From Clostridiales bacterium CHKCI006 (lineage in GTDB: Bacteria > Bacillota_I > Bacilli_A > Erysipelotrichales > Coprobacillaceae): 64,000 bases of DNA. A program made the position numbers and the translations under genes. How positions within the stretch are numbered: position 1 is the stretch's first letter; the number at the start of each line of letters is the position of its first letter. Under the pieces are notes generated by a model. The model saw nothing but the letters and a program-made list of their open reading frames with translations, did no database searches and was not told where the DNA came from. The stretch spans positions 1 through 64,000 of the forward strand of contig FCNA01000021.1 of NCBI GenBank assembly GCA_900018345.1, in the 5' to 3' direction. Positions 61,522-64,000 of the stretch are shown here, one piece after another.

Positions 61522-63268
61522 CTCTGCCTCCTTTCTTTCTCAAACCAGCCGCCAGATTATGTTCCGGCTTTTGGAAAAATCCCATATTCTCTTTTGCAAT
61601 CTTTTTGGGCATGTAGTCTATATACTGTTCTGTCATTTCCAGATAATCATGTCCCAGGTAATCCCGTACTCCCTGTATGGATACGCCATTGTCATAAAGC
61701 ATCGTCGCCACTGTATGGCGGTAATCATGGGACTGGAACAGGTAATCCCCGCCGTCAATCTCATGGTCTTCGCAGAACTTTTTCATCTGATGACGGAAAG
61801 TCATGCTCCGGTAAGGGCCGCCGTTTTTGTTCGTAAACAGGTAGTCATCCGGCCCGATCTGGTGGGTTTTTATATAAACTTCCATGATCCTATACAGGCC
61901 CTCTGCTATGGGAATCCGCTTATAATTCTTCATCTTTACCTGATACACCTGAATCCAGGTATCATGGTTCTGGCGATAATAGGCATTTCCCTTCAGGGTA
62001 CATACCTCGCTGATCCGCAGGCCCAGACACCAGAGATGGAGGTACATGCAGCGAAGGTGATCCGGGAGCAGATGCAGCTTACCCAACACTTCTTCGCAGA
62101 CCTCCGGTGAAACGCTCCGGTCATGATGTTTGACGATTATCTTTTTTTGATAAAGCTCTGGCTGGAACGGCATCGTTTCCCGATAATTTCGGGCGATGAG
62201 GAACCGGAAGAAATGATTCAGCCCGGATATATATGCATTAAAGGATTTTGCGGAAATCCCGCTTTCCTGCAATTCACCGAGGTAATCTTCAATCTGTTTT
62301 GTCGTACAGCTTGCGGCATCCTGACCTTGTTCCGATAAACGTACCAGGAAACGCTCCAACAGGCAGTATCTTGTCGTTATCGTGCTGATGGCCTGACCGG
62401 TAACGCCGATCTGGTATTTCATATATTCCTTGGCGTACCTGCGGTTTTCCTTGTGACTGATCTCTGTGAAGGACACACTGGTCACTGAACTGCTCCGATT
62501 CAGCCGATGCTCCGCAATTCTCAATCCATCCAGGTACCAGATATTCGCCTGCCAGTTAATCTGTGCATTATGCAGGAAGACTGTTTTCCGGCATAAATTC
62601 AGGATCGCAAGCATCTGGTGTTTATAAGTTTCACTGGGAGTGTGTTCGGTCAGATAAGCGTTGAACATCTGCTCCTGTGCCAAGTCCATATCCTCAATAT
62701 CCTGGATCGCCTGCTCGGTACAGAAATCGTACAGATACTGTAGTCCAGTCAATCGTTGTCTCCGTTGGATTGAATTTTTCGTAATGGCAAGGATTTCATT
62801 CAGTGTCGTAAAAACCTGTTCTTTTACATGCCATGCACAGGGTTTTGTGAAATCCCAGACCATATTTGGGCGGTTCCTGACGGAATCCAGTTCCATCGCC
62901 AGTTCCTGATCCGGATGATAGGGAAGGAACAGAATTGTTTCTTCCAGCCGCCACCGGCATTGATTCTTTCCTGCCAGGGTTTTCATCCGTCTGCGGATAT
63001 CCGCCTGTTTTGTCCTGTCATACGCAAGGAGATAACGGTCAGCCGATTGGATCTGGCAGGCGGAGAACAGATAGTTCTGGTATGCTTTCCGCAGTGGATA
63101 GTCCATCTCCAGAATATCCTGAATCCCCATTTCTGCCAGGAACTTCTTCAGCCTGCTTTTGGCGGTCTTGGCTACATCTTCGCAGGAATCAATGGTTTCA
63201 ATGATCTGCTCCGGCAACGCTTTGGGTTTTTCTTCCTGCCGCCATTCCCGTATTGCATAGGCAGGCAT
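61511..63268 (-). CDS. tnpB: Tyrosine recombinase, second of trio (TnpB-like)
   Basis: The 585-residue protein has a large N-terminal region, a core-binding domain (about 290-390) and a catalytic domain with GLRISEVCTL, SHDYRHTVATML, YLGHDYLEMTEQY and the nucleophile in that last stretch. Length and order fit Tn554 TnpB. It begins 16 bases after the first recombinase gene, with GGAGGTGATAGG before its ATG. Confidence 0.88.
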   Translation of the reverse strand: MPAYAIREWRQEEKPKALPEQIIETIDSCEDVAKTAKSRLKKFLAEMGIQDILEMDYPLRKAYQNYLFSACQIQSADRYLLAYDRTKQADIRRRMKTLAGKNQCRWRLEETILFLPYHPDQELAMELDSVRNRPNMVWDFTKPCAWHVKEQVFTTLNEILAITKNSIQRRQRLTGLQYLYDFCTEQAIQDIEDMDLAQEQMFNAYLTEHTPSETYKHQMLAILNLCRKTVFLHNAQINWQANIWYLDGLRIAEHRLNRSSSVTSVSFTEISHKENRRYAKEYMKYQIGVTGQAISTITTRYCLLERFLVRLSEQGQDAASCTTKQIEDYLGELQESGISAKSFNAYISGLNHFFRFLIARNYRETMPFQPELYQKKIIVKHHDRSVSPEVCEEVLGKLHLLPDHLRCMYLHLWCLGLRISEVCTLKGNAYYRQNHDTWIQVYQVKMKNYKRIPIAEGLYRIMEVYIKTHQIGPDDYLFTNKNGGPYRSMTFRHQMKKFCEDHEIDGGDYLFQSHDYRHTVATMLYDNGVSIQGVRDYLGHDYLEMTEQYIDYMPKKIAKENMGFFQKPEHNLAAGLRKKGGRDGK

Positions 63269-63284
63269 CTCCTATCACCTCCCC

Positions 63285-64000
63285 CTATAAAAGTTCTTTC
63301 ACACCATACAAGGCGGAATGCTTGGCGTAGAACTCCTGGCTGGCTTCGATCAGCTCGTCATCCATGATGTTCAGATAGCGTATGGTTGTATTCAGATGCT
63401 TATGCCCCAGGGCCTGCTGGATCAGCTCCAGCCGCCATCCGTCTTTCCGGCGTATATTGGCAAAGTACCGCCGAAGCATATGCGGAGTCAGATCAATCCC
63501 TGTCTTTTTCTCCATCCGTTTCAGCATGTCATAGACGCTGTCCACTTTTAAAGGCTGTCCGGCGGTCTTTCCCGCGATATTGATGAACAGATAATTCTGA
63601 TGCTGCAATAGTTTTCTGTACTCAGCCAGATAGTACATCAGGAAATCGAAGGAGTCATCGCTGATCCTGGCTTTTCGATATTCTGCGTTTTTAGCTCTGG
63701 CATCATTTTCGTTATCTTCACGGAAATAAACGCCAATCATGCGGTTCCGGTAATCAATGTCGTGGACATAGTCTACACCAAGGATTTCCCCGATTCGGAA
63801 TCCGGTTTCCGCAAGCAGCAGGATGAGGAGTTGATCCCGGCAGTTGGTACACGCCTGAAGGACTGTGATAATTTCATCGTGTTCCGCAGGCCGCACGTTC
63901 CGTTCTTCTTCCTGCAGGTAACCTTTGAACGCCTGAAAGCGGAGCCTCTTTTTTACGCCTACCGCATTGACTGCGAAGTGGTAATTATAGGACAGCACCT
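63285..64000 (-). CDS. tnpA: Tyrosine recombinase, first of trio (TnpA-like), 5' end missing
   Basis: At least 237 residues of a tyrosine recombinase are in the window; the N-terminus lies beyond the edge. Catalytic residues are seen in ETGFRIGEILG, HMLRRYFANIRR, LGHKHLNTTIRYLNI. The FREDNENDARAKNAEYRKA segment is characteristic of TnpA of Tn554-like elements (about 360 residues when complete). The apparent start at 63998 is not taken as real. Confidence 0.88.
   Translation of the reverse strand, partial: VLSYNYHFAVNAVGVKKRLRFQAFKGYLQEEERNVRPAEHDEIITVLQACTNCRDQLLILLLAETGFRIGEILGVDYVHDIDYRNRMIGVYFREDNENDARAKNAEYRKARISDDSFDFLMYYLAEYRKLLQHQNYLFINIAGKTAGQPLKVDSVYDMLKRMEKKTGIDLTPHMLRRYFANIRRKDGWRLELIQQALGHKHLNTTIRYLNIMDDELIEASQEFYAKHSALYGVKELL

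Larger units (their letters stand above)
59421..64000 (-). mobile_element. Tn554-like recombinase-trio element, incomplete in window
   Basis: Three tandem tyrosine recombinase genes and a TnpC-like gene, all on the minus strand and overlapping or nearly so, abut a truncated flavodoxin gene. The boundary near 59421 is where flavodoxin similarity ends. The other end is beyond the window. Confidence 0.75.

Overview
The window is a chromosomal segment from a low-to-mid GC Gram-positive anaerobe (Firmicutes/Bacillota). The RNA polymerase delta subunit, the rpsF-ssb-rpsR and yybS-gdpP-rplI-dnaB blocks, the Firmicutes-type promoters (TTGACA-like boxes, 17 bp, TATAAT) and strong Shine-Dalgarno sites point there. 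The reverse rubrerythrin, the monomeric [FeFe] hydrogenase-like protein and the gene repertoire suggest an anaerobic gut relative of Erysipelotrichia; that placement is inference from protein style, not a database match.

Layout. 0-5 kb: a membrane protein that looks like a histidine kinase without its phospho-acceptor histidine, then ydcF-like, cutC and nadE. 5-9 kb: reverse rubrerythrin, a small unknown gene and the queuosine genes tgt-queA-queH. 9-13 kb: an orphan tandem EIIB protein, an acetyltransferase and guaB. 13-22 kb: one long minus-strand operon, potB-potC-potA-potD-ade-amidohydrolase-thyA-dfrA-plsC, preceded by a clear guanine-type purine riboswitch with its own attenuator. This makes the Pot-like importer a probable purine importer. 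22-28 kb: clc, a short trigger factor without the ribosome-binding domain, a tyrosine recombinase, a DtxR-type regulator, an acetyltransferase, a DUF1275 membrane protein and an NlpC/P60 wall hydrolase. 28-37 kb: tRNA-Gln(CTG), the hydrogenase-like protein, rpoE, argS, a class A PBP, a Mug-like glycosylase, RNase H and a flippase.

37.3-37.66 kb carries no protein gene but holds two tandem minus-strand small-RNA candidates. Each has a promoter, a 5' hairpin, a C-rich single-stranded stretch and a Rho-independent terminator. 37.66-43.9 kb: a ROK kinase, tdk, dnaB, rplI, gdpP and yybS. The block from 43.9 to 52.07 kb separates yybS from rpsR, genes that are usually close in Firmicutes. It holds a four-gene operon (substrate-binding protein, ATPase, fused permease, and a winged-helix/cytidylyltransferase fusion, perhaps for 2-aminoethylphosphonate), an acetyltransferase, and a graveyard of a HAD pseudogene and a decayed IS21-family element. 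52-59 kb: rpsR, ssb, rpsF, ispD, a ClpC/ClpA-like unfoldase, a Cas4-like nuclease/XPD-type helicase fusion and a membrane protein. 59.2 kb to the end: the 3' part of a broken flavodoxin gene, next to a Tn554-like module of three tyrosine recombinases plus a TnpC-like protein, which runs off the window.

The strongest candidates for something new are the riboswitch-controlled Pot-like purine uptake/deamination operon, the tandem C-rich small RNAs, and the winged-helix/cytidylyltransferase transporter operon. All functional statements come from reading motifs; no database search was run.
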